Positions 1-11,761 of a stretch of 64,000 nucleotides of DNA are shown here, in pieces. Below the pieces are notes generated by a model. That model made no database searches. It was not told the origin of the DNA and was given only the letters and a program-made list of their open reading frames with translations. Source of the stretch: Rutpela maculata. Lineage: Eukaryota; Arthropoda; Insecta; Coleoptera; Cerambycidae. Both the position numbers and the translations under genes were made by a program. The stretch's first letter is position 1, and each line of letters begins with the position of its first letter. Location of the stretch: NCBI GenBank assembly GCA_936432065.2, contig OW386287.2, positions 76,139,804 to 76,203,803 of the forward strand, written 5' to 3'.

Positions 1-836
1 GTTGCAGTGCCCTCAGAGTAGTATACAGGCAAGCCCGGGAGGAGGGGGCTTTGGTCAGTAAGAGTCTGACGCTTCCAATTGGATGGATTCGAGCCCAAAC
101 ATACTTACTAACATACATACAAATCATATTAAATAAAGGCTTGTAAAAATACCAAATTTTTCGCAATAAAATTTCAAATAAGACTGAAATAGTATATTAC
201 GGAACCACACAAGCATGAGAATTATGACATGAGCGGTGGGCGAATATCATAATGAATGCGAGTGTCTTAATTGCCATTAAATATGAGTTGCATATACTAT
301 TTTTTCTACGACCAATCATAATGAAATAGAAAAATAACACTTTATTTCTGAAATTGCTAGGTAAGATGTTCAAGGCAATAGTTGGTATTGACAGACTATT
401 GCTGTCTGTCGCGTTTCTATTGGTTATAAACTTGTATCTTAATGGAAAATCTGTATCTTAATGAATCTCATTAAAGTACATTTAAAGTAGGAAATGTCTA
501 ATAAACGAATTAAAGCATAGGAGTAGAAAAAAAAGTTTGCGAGGGGCAAACCGCGAAGGAAATCTGGTGTACACTCAGAAGGAAATCTGGAGGAAATCTC
601 AGGAAATCTTTTGCTTTTCAGATTTCTCCCCCCTCCCACTCTTTAAACTTTTTTTTTAAATTCGAGGAAATCTTAGGAAATCCGAGGAAATCTGTGTAAT
701 CTTCGTCAAAGAGGACATCTGGTGGACAAAATTTTGGGTGCGGTTGATCCCTCGATAATTTGTAAAGAAATCAAAACCTCCAAAAATTGTTCTTTTTACA
801 ATTTAAGAAAAATAGCGTATTATTACATAAATTTTA
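1..836. other. AT-rich stretch without a gene
   Basis: No coding region is supported here. Around 55-105 there is a short piece resembling part of a tRNA-derived SINE: a B-box-like GATTCGAGCCC followed by a tail of TACTTAC/CATACATAC type. Around 541-700 the motif GGAAATCT recurs several times with short spacers, as a degenerate direct repeat. Both readings are tentative. Confidence 0.3.
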
Positions 837-1126
837 ATGATAGTTGGTGAAACTATGCACCTTCGTGCCAAATATTAGTACAAAATCTGTATTCAAATGG
901 CTAAAAACCAATAATAATATCAAAATTTCCATCACTTATTGTTTAAGTGTATTGACTCATAGGAGAAAATTTTTAAATGTATTTTTAAATGCATTTTAGA
1001 ATGGTATTAAGAAAAAAAGTATCTTCGTTTAAACAATTTTTTTGAAATTTTCAAAATTATAGTCCTAAACAAATTCAAATAACTAACATTATTTTTAAAT
1101 AGCAGAGAACATAAAACATAATCAAA

Positions 1127-1882
1127 ATTAAAGAATATTGTTTAGGTATTATGCAAATCACAACTTACACACCTTTTTATTTATTATGAAAATACCTACT
1201 TTCTGTATATTGTTGCCCTAATCTGGACACGCTAATATACTAGTTAGGTAAATACTTTAAAACACTCATTATTGGAGAACCAATCAAAACAACTACTCTT
1301 CTAGCTAATACTGAGGAAGTATTGAATTATATGATAGGAGTCTTGGTATTTTAAAGAAAAAAATATATTGAAAATACTTAAATTATTTATTGAAATTCAG
1401 TCATTCACAAGAATTATTGAACCTTACATTCTATTTCAACCCTAGAAAAGTTGTACAAGTTTTTTCAAACTCGTTAGTTTTCATCAGTAGAGTATAGAAA
1501 CATTCATTCATTATTTACAAGCCTATTCTTGATTTATTTTTTGCAATTAATTATTTTTATTTATTTGCTTTTATCATGATTAAAGAATATTATTTAGGTA
1601 TTATGCAAATCACAACTTACACACTTTTTTATTTATTATGAAAATACCTAGGTACTTTCTGTATATTGTTGCCCTAATCTGGGCACGCTAATATAGTAGT
1701 TAGGTAAATACTTTAAAACACTCATTATTGGAGAACCAATCAAAACAACTACGCCTCTAGCTAATACTGAAAGTATTGAATTATATGATAGGATTCTTAG
1801 CATTTTAAAGAAAAAAATATATTGAAAATACTTAAATTATTTATTGAAATTCAGTCATTCACAAGAATTATTGAACCTTACA
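1127..1882 (+). repeat. 452-bp repeat units A and B (rightward)
   Basis: ATTAAAGAAT begins a unit at 1127 and again at 1579, giving a 452-bp period. Unit A (1127-1578) is complete; unit B (1579-1882) stops near TTGAACCTTACAT, where the orientation flips. Units A and B differ by scattered substitutions and small indels. Confidence 0.8.
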
Positions 1883-2310
1883 TCGTATCATATAATTCAA
1901 TACTTCGTCAGCATTAGCTAGAAGAGTAGTTGTTTTGATTGGTTCTCCAATAATGAGTGTTTTAAAGTATTTACCTAACTAGTATATTAGCGTGCCCAGA
2001 TTAGGGCAACAAAATACAGAAAGTAGGTATTTTCATAATAAATAAAAAAAGTGTGTAAGTTGTGATTTGCATAATACCTAAATAATATTCTTTAATCATG
2101 ATAAAAGCAAATAAATAAAAATAATTAATTGCAAAAAATAAATCAAGAATAGGGTTGTAAATAATGAATGAATGTTTCTATACTCTACTGATGAGAACTA
2201 ACGAGTTCAAAAAAATTTGTACAACTTTTCTAGAGTTGAAATAGAATGTAAGGTTCAATAATTCTTGTGAATGACTGAATTTCAATAAATAATTTAAGTA
2301 TTTTCAATAT
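1883..2310 (-). repeat. 452-bp repeat unit C (leftward), interrupted
   Basis: This is the same unit as A and B in reverse complement, starting TATCATATAATTCAATAC. It runs to TTTTCAATAT at 2310, where the inner fold-back element begins; the few remaining bases of the unit continue at 6035. Confidence 0.8.
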
Positions 2311-2338
2311 AGACCGTGGGATAGTGACAGATTTTTTT

Positions 2339-3225
2339 AAACGTTTGGTTCCTATCTAGCCTTTTGGGAGCCTTTTGTATCTGACTTGTACTAACCATTT
2401 TCGTGTTTATCAAACGGTTATCCAGGGCCCCTCAGCGGAAAACGGAAAAGAAAATTTCATGAAAATGAGCAATTTCAAACGTTTTGTTCCTTTCTGGCGT
2501 CAAGTTAGACTTACGTTTTAAAGAAAAACATCCGACGGAAGCTTATCGCCAGACAAATTTCGTGGGCCGGAAGGCCCGAAATTTCAATCCGAAGTTGTAA
2601 AAAAAATGGTCAAAATTAAACGATTTGGTTCTTATCTGGGAATTGTATATATAGGTAAATAAATTATAATTATCGCGATATAACAAACGCCAGACAAATT
2701 CCGAGGGCCCAACAGTGAAAAAATTATTGTTCAAGTTGTCAACTAATCCGCGAAAATCAAACGATTGGTTCTCATGTCAAATGATTTTTTTTGTAAAAAT
2801 TAACCAAAACGAAAATGTATTGTATCATTCACAGACATTTTTAGTGGGCCAAACATATTTTAAATCTTAAAAGAAGTGCACGAAAAATAGCCATTTTTTC
2901 AAACGATTTATTCCTGTCTGGCATTTGGATTTTAAAAAGATATAGTAATAAATAAACCATATTTCAAGTCCCAGACAAAAAGCGTGGGCCAAACATATTT
3001 TAAATCTTAACAGAAGTGCACGAAAAAAAGCCATTTTTTCAAACGATTTATTCCTGTCTGGCATTTCGATTTTAAAAAGATATGGTAATAAATAAACCAT
3101 ATTTCAAGTCCCAGACAAAAAGCTTGGGCCCAGCCGTAGATATGTTGAGTGAAAGTATCGAAAAATCAAAAAACAGTCGTGTAAAAATCGATTCATTTTC
3201 AAACGATTCATACTCGTCTGGCATT
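2339..3225 (+). repeat. left arm: seven ~140-bp subrepeats
   Basis: A motif reading roughly AAACGATTTGTTCCTGTCTGG occurs in variant form starting at 2339, 2477, 2618, 2759, 2901, 3041 and 3201. The spacings are 138, 141, 141, 142, 140 and 160 bp. Most units pair it with a CCAGACAAA...GGGCC stretch about 60-80 bp later. The units at 2901 and 3041 are nearly identical, suggesting recent local duplication. Short open frames here are by-products of the repeat. Confidence 0.75.
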
Positions 3226-3289
3226 TCATTAGCTTATCATTGTAAAAGAGTATTATACACAAACAAATTTGTTTCGCGTCACTACTTAA

Positions 3290-3580
3290 AGGCCGCAGGC
3301 GCGGATTTATGGGGGGTAGCGGGGTAATTACCCCCCAAGATTCCGTAAACAATCAACTTTCATTTTAAAATTTCATAACTTTTATTATTTTATTTTATAT
3401 TTTTGAATATATATTCTGTTTAGTTGTGTTTATAATTTTTTTTTTGAGATTTTCTTCCCCCCGCTCATCAATTTTAATTTTCGAGGAAAAACATTTTTGT
3501 TATTTTCAACACGCGGATATGTTACCCCCCCCCCCACCCAAGCTCTAGGTCCAGATCCGCCCTTGAAATGCCGTTTTTTT
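3290..3580. mobile_element. MITE-like element with G/C-run ends
   Basis: It starts near GGCGCGGATTTATGGGGGG and ends near a C-run followed by GGTCCAGATCCGCCCTTG, which is an imperfect inverted match. It contains CCCCGCTCATCAATTTT, also found at 49.3, 49.4 and 58.4 kb. It is non-coding; its boundaries are approximate. Confidence 0.4.
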
Positions 3581-3619
3581 CGCACTTGAAATTCATTTTT
3601 TTTTTTAATCGCCTTATTT

Positions 3620-3925
3620 TATTTTAATGTCTTGGCGGAGTTTAGCCGATGGCTATTCTACCACTCAACCAGGACGGACACACATAGACAACATCACAAC
3701 ACCCATTCCCTGCGACATTGCCATCTGCCGCAGCTGAGACTCGAACTCAGGAGAGGAGAGCGACTAGACCGTGTTGTCTCTCACACAACCGCAGTCTAGC
3801 CCACTGCTGCCGTCTCGGTAACACGAGAAAAACGCCACTACACATCCATACCCTAGCCAGGATTTGAACCTGGGACTCCGTGGTCGCAAGCCTAACACCT
3901 CAAGTACTGCGCCACCGAGCCGGTA
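3620..3925 (-). repeat. tRNA-derived SINE with two tRNA-like heads
   Basis: Read on the minus strand from about 3923, the first tRNA-like unit has an A box (TGGCGCAGT) and a B box (GGTTCAAATCC). About 130 bp downstream a second unit carries GGGCTAGAC and the B box GAGTTCGAGTC. The minus-strand 3' end runs into an A-rich tail at about 3590-3620. This is the architecture of a dimeric tRNA SINE transcribed by RNA polymerase III. Neither unit folds as an obviously intact tRNA, so I do not call tRNA genes. A precise target duplication was not found. Confidence 0.6.
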
Positions 3926-3929
3926 GTTG

Positions 3930-5090
3930 GAATTTGATTTTCTTTATCACTGGAATCAATATAACTGTCAGTTTCACATTCATAATCCCTCGATCGAATA
4001 ATATTTACAATAAATAAGTTACATACTAGCAAAAAGACAAATATAAATTATTACAAATTAATATATAATTTACAACTCTGCACTACACCATATCTGAAAC
4101 TGAGAGTCCTCGTAAGTCCGTACCTGTTTCATTCTCCCTTGGCGTAGGTAGTCAACCACACAAAAGTGATTTCTTCTCTCATTTTAATGCACGCGACATA
4201 AGACACGTAAGATGCGATGTGGTAGAAACATATGTGGTACGCATTGCTTGCGAGCGACGTTGCTTTTTATACTCCCCGCTCGTCCCGGAGTGGTTTTTAT
4301 TTATCGTTTGCTAATGGGGAACTTGCCCATTTTTTCTTATTTCATTAAAGTGTGTGTTTATGTATAAAAACACGTCACACCGAATATCAGCTCTTAAATC
4401 GCAGTACTTACTTTGCAATAAATAATTAAAGTTGAAGTCCTCGCTACTCCTCACGAAAAACACTGTGACGTCAGATCGAGAAACTAGTCTCGCGTGGGGT
4501 CCCACAGATGGTGTACTTTAGCCGAGCGTCTTCACCCTAATTAATAGACTGGGTGGCGGTTGGCTTTGAGACGTCCGCATATTTGGTCTTTTGCTCTTTA
4601 TGTTAGAGAAAAAATAAAAAAAGTGTCGAAAAGCTCAATCAAATCTCTTTACATAAGCTATCTACAAATTTTTCGAAAAAAACAATAATTATCGAGTTAT
4701 TCGAGGAAATGTAGGAAATTACACGTTTTCCTATAGTGAATGTAAATCTAAAAAAATATTTTTTCTCAGAAACCTTTGTTTCGAAGGACCGAGATTAACG
4801 GAGCGTCAAAGTAGTACATGATATCAAGTGAACATCATAATATATGAGATCGATTTCAATTAATTACCGATTAATTACGGAGATAAAATGGAGAAATTTT
4901 ACCGAAAAAAGAAAATCCCAAATCCCGCCCCCCTCTAATTCCTTCATTTTTGTCGGAATTCAAAAAATTTAAAAAAAGAGTTTTAGCAAATTTTATTCTA
5001 TTTAAATTAGCTAGAGTAGTTTTTTGGCGTAGGAGCCAAGATTAAAAAGTTGCCAACTGTAGAACCTCAAAATTTGCGATAAATCTACAA
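3930..5090. other. core of the inner fold-back element, no gene
   Basis: The stretch is AT-rich, with one more GC-rich patch at 4100-4560. Short open frames are present but show no recognisable motif. Nothing else could be supported. Confidence 0.4.
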
Positions 5091-5179
5091 GTGCGCCCCA
5101 GATTTTTGTCTGGCACTTGAAATATGGTTTGTTTATTAACATATCTTTTTAAAAAAACAAATCCCAGACGAATGTAAAT

Positions 5180-6034
<855 letters not shown>

Positions 6035-6775
6035 AATATATTCTTTTCTTTAAAATGCTAAGAATCCTATCATATAATTCAATACTTCGTCAGTATTAGC
6101 TAGAAGAGTAGTTGTTTTGATTGGTTCTCCAATAATGAGTGTTTTAAAGTATTTACCTAACTAGTATATTAGCGTGCCCAGATTAGGGCAACAATATACA
6201 GAAAGTAGGTATTTTCGTAATAAATAAAAAAGTGTGTAAGTTGCGATTTGCATAATACCTAAATAATATTCTTTAATCATGATAAAAGCAAATAAATAAA
6301 AATAATTAATTGCAAAAAATAAATCAAGAATAGGCTTGTAAATAATGAATGAATGTTTCTATACTCTACTGATGAGAACTAACGAGTTCGAAAAAACTTG
6401 TACAACTTTTCTAGAGTTGAAATAGAATGTAAGGTTCAATAATTCTTGTGAATGACTGAATTTCAATAAATAATTTAAGTATTTTCAATATATTTTATTC
6501 TTTAAAATGCTAAGAATCCTATCATATAATTCAATACTTCGTCAGTATTAGCTAGAAGAGTAGTTGTTTTGATTGGTTCTCCAATAATGAGTGTTTTAAA
6601 GTATTTACCTAACTAGTATATTAACGTGCCCAGATTAGGGCAACAATATACAGAAAGTAGGTATTTTCATAATAAATAAAAAAGTGTGTAAGTTGCAATT
6701 TGCATAATACATATATAATATTGTTTAATCATGATAAAAGCAAATAAATAAAAATAATTAATTGCAAAAAATAAA
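6035..6775 (-). repeat. 452-bp repeat units D and E (leftward)
   Basis: TTTAAAATGC starts units at 6049 and 6501, a 452-bp period. Unit D (6049-6500) is complete and unit E (6501-6775) is truncated in GCAAAAAATAAA. Bases 6035-6048 complete the interrupted unit C. Confidence 0.8.
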
Positions 6776-7320
6776 ACATAATCTTTGGAGAACAACCAGT
6801 CCATATTTCAAGAAAAAATATCGATATATTTATTTTCAAGTGACCTAAACGCAAAACTTACGTATCTCTGCCCCAAATGCAAGTAGATCATTAATTTTTT
6901 TTTAAAAATGTTAGATATTTCGTCTCTTTTCATAATTCATTTGCAGTTTTTGGTTTGATAAAAAATCCACAGAGTTATTTGAATTTGTTAACCAATTGTT
7001 TGTTTGTTTGTTTAGTTTTATAATTCAACTGCCGTTTTTGACAAAAGAGTTATTTAAACTTGTTTATAACTATAATTTTGAGAATTATAAACAAATTTCA
7101 AAAAAACGGTTGATATTAAAACATTTTTTTTTCTTAAATTGTAAAACACGTGTAGAAACCTATATTTAAAAAAATATATATCCTGTTACGAATCGATGCA
7201 CATAAACAATAAGCTATAGAAATGTCGATATTGTTATTGGTTTTTAGCCGTTTGAATAAATATTTTGCGCTAAAGTTTGGCAAGAAGGTAAATTTTATAA
7301 GGGACATAGTTTCACCAACT

Positions 7321-7764
7321 TTTTTTAAAATTGATGTATTGTTACGTTATATTTTCTAAGTTGTCAAAAAGAGACAACTTTTCGTAGTTTTAATTTTTTT
7401 ACCAATTAACAAATTGTTAAAAAGTTGTTCTTTCACAGGCCTAGTCTTCTTCGAAATTCCATTGCGAACAATTTGGTATTTTCATTTTTGCGACACGATG
7501 ACTAGGTCCGGAGATAATAGGGAAAGTAGGTAGCAGAAGATTTCAGTGCTGAAACATAAATTGTTAAAAGTTTACAAGAAGCAATGGACCGGACCAGTTT
7601 AATCCAAAACTGCTTATAGCACTTGGTATTATATCTACAACAAATTAAATCAATAAAATTTCTGCAGCCAGAGAATACCTTATTCACCTATTTTGATGCT
7701 TAATTTGACTTCACTACTATTAGACCTTGTCACTCGCAACAGGATCGTTTTTATTTTACATTGG
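7321..7764. other. intergenic, nothing supported
   Basis: AT-rich sequence at the right shoulder of the outer fold-back element. A 61-codon open frame at 7502-7687 (minus) has no recognisable motif. Confidence 0.3.
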
Positions 7765-7878
7765 CAGAGCTGGGCAAAGTACTACTTCAAGTATCAAGTA
7801 CTTGAAGTAGTTTCATGTGCAAAGTATACGGTATATAAGTACTTAAAGTAGTTTAAATGAGTACTTTGCCCAGCTCTG
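7765..7878. mobile_element. short hAT-like MITE
   Basis: This 114-bp element has perfect 19-bp terminal inverted repeats, CAGAGCTGGGCAAAGTACT and its complement. The interior contains further palindromes around ACTTCAAGTA. The flanking 8-mers TACATTGG and TACAATTG agree at 6 of 8 positions, compatible with a decayed 8-bp hAT-type duplication. It is non-coding. Confidence 0.7.
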
Positions 7879-8640
7879 TACAATTGAGTGTACATTGGTA
7901 CAATAACGATTTCCATCAGACAAGATGTTCATCTCGAAACGAGATTGGAATGAAAGGCGCATTGCGAGAAAATAAACACTATGTTTAAAATAAAACCCTT
8001 CCTATAATATTTAGTCCAAGATTTAAATTAGATTTGTAACATATTTTTCTTTTACAATGCGTCAAATAAATCTCACTCAATGACATACATAAGTTAGACA
8101 AACTTTATTTGCTTATTAAATGCGCCCACACAATGGGATTTAACCAGTACTAATTTTATTGCCGATTATGACCTAATACTACTAACTTAAAATGAAATAA
8201 AACCTAATAATAGTAAAGATAATACTCTTTTCTTTTTTAAATTGGAGTCGCCTTACAGGGTCTACAAACGGTACAATCGGCAGGATTCAATCTGCTGGAA
8301 TTTCTGCAGATTGGCTTGTGTGTAGGTTAATTAGAACGATTGTTTTATTACTTTAACGAGTAGGATGAGCAATCTTCCATTCTCTCAAGTTGAAAATCGG
8401 ACAATCCGCAAATAATCCAGTCAAATTAAATACATTTTTCGCCATACCTGCCTCGTAAGTATACTGTAATCCCCTTGTTTTGTCAATGGTAAGTGACGCT
8501 TTATGTACCAATTACTTGTTGCCAGGGGGTCGTTATTTTACATAATGTCCCTAGGGAAATAAAGTACATTTGGGATTTTTTTATTCCTTTATATAACAAG
8601 TATTAAATTAAATGTTTCAACTTTTTTGGAAGTAAATCCA
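7879..8640. other. intergenic, nothing supported
   Basis: AT-rich, with no coding frame, RNA gene or repeat that I can support. Confidence 0.3.
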
Positions 8641-8790
8641 GACAAGCCTTACTTGTTATATCTTCTCTATCCGACATTATTTTCAGAAATGTTCAGAGCT
8701 ATTATAATGATTTAATTTATCTTGACAGTAGTTGTCATTTGAATAGAAGCCGCATCTTAAATTTTTATTTTTTTTCGGCTGACCAGAAAG
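8641..8790 (+). repeat. dispersed repeat family R1, first part
   Basis: CCGACATTATTTTCA...TTTATCTTGACAGTAGTT here recurs at 58797-58890. The family resumes at 9505 after an interruption and matches 58890-59145, so this is one repeat copy split by an insertion at about 8791-9504. Confidence 0.6.
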
Positions 8791-9355
8791 TATACCCTTT
8801 CTGGAGAAATTATCCACCAGAAATTAACGTCTTCCCAGGCTAGACCAGAAAATGACATTAGAGATCGGCAAAAGCTTTTCCGATCCCCGTTATTCTCGTT
8901 ACCATGGAAACGAATTTACGTTATGCAACAGAAAAACAGTGTTTTGCAGCAAGCTTCCAGGATTCACCTGCGGCTCGCCCTGGAATCTGCTTGGGTCGAC
9001 CTGCAAAACACCTCTTTCCGGTCTTATAACGTAATAGTTATTTACCTAACAAGTTCCTAAAGTGGTCTGTTATTGAACGAGTAAGCAAATTCCAGGACGA
9101 GATGTAGGCGAGGCCTGGAAGCTTGTGAGTCCAGTAAAAGCACTTTCGGGGCGTGTTACAAACAATATTTTTTTCTTCAATCGTATCTTTAATGAAACCA
9201 AAAATTGATATACTTTAGCGTCGAGTACGAATGTGATTAATGTGATTCATAGTAAAATATAACCTGCAAATTGACACTGACGTTTAAATGATCTGTCACT
9301 TTACAGTACTAGTACCTATAATAGCTACTTCGGGGTTAGTACTAGTATAAGCTAC

Positions 9356-9381
9356 TTTCGGTACAAAAAATTGTACCGAAA
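9356..9381. repeat. 11-bp perfect hairpin
   Basis: TTTCGGTACAA, a 4-base loop AAAA, then TTGTACCGAAA. It lies 7 bp from the larger hairpin at 9389. Confidence 0.85.
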
Positions 9382-9388
9382 GGACCTA

Positions 9389-9439
9389 CTTTTGGAACGA
9401 TTGAAGAAAAATTACTATTTTCTTCAATCGTTCCAAAAG
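9389..9439. repeat. 22-bp perfect hairpin
   Basis: The stem 9389-9410 is the exact reverse complement of 9418-9439, with a 7-base loop ATTACTA. The stem core is GGAACGATTGAAG. It is within the 9033-9501 MITE and could give a small-RNA precursor if transcribed, which is inference. Confidence 0.9.
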
Positions 9440-9504
9440 TCCAATTTGCTTGCTCGTCCAGTAAAAGACCACTTTTGGAACTTGTTACGTAAATAACTAT
9501 TATT

Positions 9505-9790
9505 TTTTTTGCCATGGATATTTCAAGCATCGCTACCTTTACTATTTGCTTATCAAATATGAAATCTTACTGAAATAATGATAGTTTTCCACTAGCGTTT
9601 CTCAGTTTTTTTCTAAATTAATGATGAACATGACGAAAAATATAATATGCACCTCAGGTCGTGCAGTGCGATTTGTTTTATCTCGAATACTTGCAAACCT
9701 CGACCCTACGGGCCTCGGATTGCAAACTGTATTCTCGATCAAAAAAAGTGCCTTACGACCCTTGGTCCATAAATAATTATAAAAAGATGC
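9505..9790 (+). repeat. dispersed repeat family R1, second part
   Basis: GCCATGGATATTTCAAGCAT through TACTTGCAAACCTCGACCCT matches 58908-59145. It continues the copy that starts at 8641. Confidence 0.65.
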
Positions 9791-10299
9791 CTTATCTGAA
9801 TAAAAATTCCCACCCAGATGAATTTTGAAGCATGTTTTCGACATCTTAAATAAAATATCAAAAGTCCTTGTAGATGCCACTAGAGCTTTAAATATTACAA
9901 GAGGTCAAAGGTAAAAAAAAATCAATTTTTTGCAAACATCTTGAAAACTGTTAGCTTTACGAAAAAATATTTAGTATCAAATTCATTTGTAGTTTAGAAA
10001 ATTTGTTACATAAAAGGTTCTATTACGTGTTATTGTAGGAGTAACGGTTTCGGTGATATGATAATGCAAAGTTCAAATGATAATGTGGATATGCCTCTAT
10101 ACATAAATAAGATAAGTACTACTGAAAATATTTAAAACTATTGATGCATATCTTCATCGACATATATTATGGAAAGAACCCCAATGTCTAAACATACCGT
10201 AGCACATTTTAGATCGTAGAATAAGTCATACATGGAAATATACTCCAAAGACGACCTATAATTGGGGAGCAAGTCTATAACTACATAAAGTATAAAAAT
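9791..10299. other. intergenic, nothing supported
   Basis: AT-rich sequence with no supported feature. Confidence 0.3.
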
Positions 10300-10490
10300 C
10301 TCTGCCTAAGGAATCACTACTTTCTCATTCAAATTTCCTATACAAGTCCTTCCATCCAAGTCCTCCACCACCACCATCACTCTATTATTAAAGGGGGTGG
10401 CTGATCCCAAAAAAATGTTGCAGAATTTTGATTCGTATATACACACTAAATCACAATTTTATTTTTTTACCTCTTTTAATAATGGGATGG
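10300..10490 (-). repeat. decayed fragment of the CTTCCACATCC repeat family
   Basis: TGCCTAAGGAATCACTAC and the later CACTAAATCACAATTTT correspond, in reverse complement, to the 3' third of the repeats at 59587-60255 and 60760-61441. The fragment is diverged and 5'-truncated. Confidence 0.5.
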
Positions 10491-10559
10491 ATTAATTTCG
10501 AGACCTTAGCTTCTCGTATTTATAGACTCTTGCTTGTTTGATGATAACTGTCAGAATAC

Positions 10560-11500
10560 AAAAGCTGATGAACAGCTTCGTCGATCTCTGAAACATCTCA
10601 AATCGTAGTAATTTTATTTGATGCATCAATGGAAGTTCCAGTAGATAAAGAAAAATATCTTTCAAATAATAAGAAATTAAAGTCGACTTATTTCCATGTT
10701 GTTTAGATAGTTTGAACATCAAAGTAAAACAAGCACAAGGTGATACTGACGTTCTCACGCGAAGAGTCCAATACAAATTTTAGCATAGTTGTAGGTGAGG
10801 ATGTTGATTTATTAATACTGTTGGTTGCACCAACTCCTTTTGATAAAGAGATTTATTATCTGAAACCTCAAGAAACAAAAATAGAAACAAAAATTAATTC
10901 CTCAAAAGTTTTGATTCTCATAAATTAAATAAAAAATCACATTTTATTTTTGCACGCAATTACCAGATGTGATACTACATCATCTTTGTTTAATGGAGGT
11001 AAATCTGAAGCATTAAAATGATTGGAGAAAAGTGCCGACTTGAGAAATACAGCAGAGTTTTTTAAAATGTCAGAATGCTCGTCTGGAATAATTTTTAATA
11101 ATGCTTTTGGCAATGTACGGCGCTCCACAGCATTTCCACCAACATCTGATTAAGCCCAGCAACATTTGTATCGTGTGTACTACAAAGTGTAGACATGGAT
11201 CGGAAATACTTTTCATCCAAAAAATTTGGGATTGATGATGGTAGATGACGTTTTGAAATCAATTCGATCCTTGTTACCGCCTGCTCCAGATATTTTACTA
11301 AATAGCATCTTTTTTTGCAATTGCTCTATAGGCTGTGGATCAAAGTGGAAATTGGACTGCATTGCTCTATTGTTTGTAACAATTGCCACAGCCAATCTTG
11401 CCAAACTTTTATATCTGATATGGAGGAGCAAAACTACATGACAGAAGAAGACTCTACGAATTTCTTAGAAGCAACTATGTACATTGAGGAAATTAACTAA
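10560..11500 (+). pseudogene. relic of repeat-borne protein family P (copy 1)
   Basis: This is a decayed copy of a protein family seen four times in the window. Pieces in shifting frames are recognisable in order: the VKQAQGDTDVL region near 10709, IVVGEDVDLLILLVAP near 10785 (the acidic DxD motif of the family), AITRCDTTSSLFN near 10960, then FPPTSD near 11136 and a Cys-rich C-terminus with CNCSIGCG and LHCSIVCNNC near 11310-11390. Frame changes and stops occur throughout. The family is common among uncharacterised, repeat-associated proteins in animal genomes; its biochemical activity is not known to me. The alternating acidic motifs could suggest a PIN/FEN-like nuclease, but that is inference only. 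Confidence 0.65.
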
Positions 11501-11702
11501 AAAACGCAAGACAATGGCAATAATACAGTTTTGGAAGATATTAACGAATAATTTTTTTATCGACCATTTTTCTTCTAAAGTAAAGTAAACTTTTGTGAAA
11601 AAAAAGGTAAAGAAAATTTTTATTGTAAAGTAAGCTACAATTTCTAGAATAAACGCTTTTGTCATAAAGCTAATAGTTTTGACATTTTATTTAAAATGTT
11701 GA

Positions 11703-11761
11703 AAACATGCTTCATTCAAAGAATCAGCTGGTTGGAAATATTTATCGTATGTATCGTGTGT
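11703..11761 (+). repeat. host repeat, left half (split by LINE)
   Basis: GCTTCATTCAAAGAATCAGC through ATCGTGTGT is continued at 13789 and exists unbroken at 14372-14515. It is the target sequence of the LINE at 11762-13779; 11753-11761 is the left copy of its 9-bp duplication. Confidence 0.8.

Larger units (their letters stand above)
9033..9501. mobile_element. MITE with ~50-bp TIRs
   Basis: AATAGTTATTTACCTAACAA at 9033 matches, with few changes, the complement of 9452-9501. The similarity covers about 50 bp including GTTCC(A)AAAGTGGTCT. Two strong hairpins lie in its right half. It is non-coding and sits inside the interrupted R1 copy; sequence at 8791-9032, with its own CTTCCAGG/CCTGGAAG palindrome, may belong to the same insertion. 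Confidence 0.6.

Noticed and set aside
2339..3225. CRISPR-like regularly spaced repeats
   Set aside because: Units are about 140 bp, degenerate and part of inverted transposon arms in a eukaryotic genome.
3720..3925. Two true tRNA genes
   Set aside because: Only A/B-box-like segments fit; the full cloverleaf is not evident and the two sit in a SINE-like unit.
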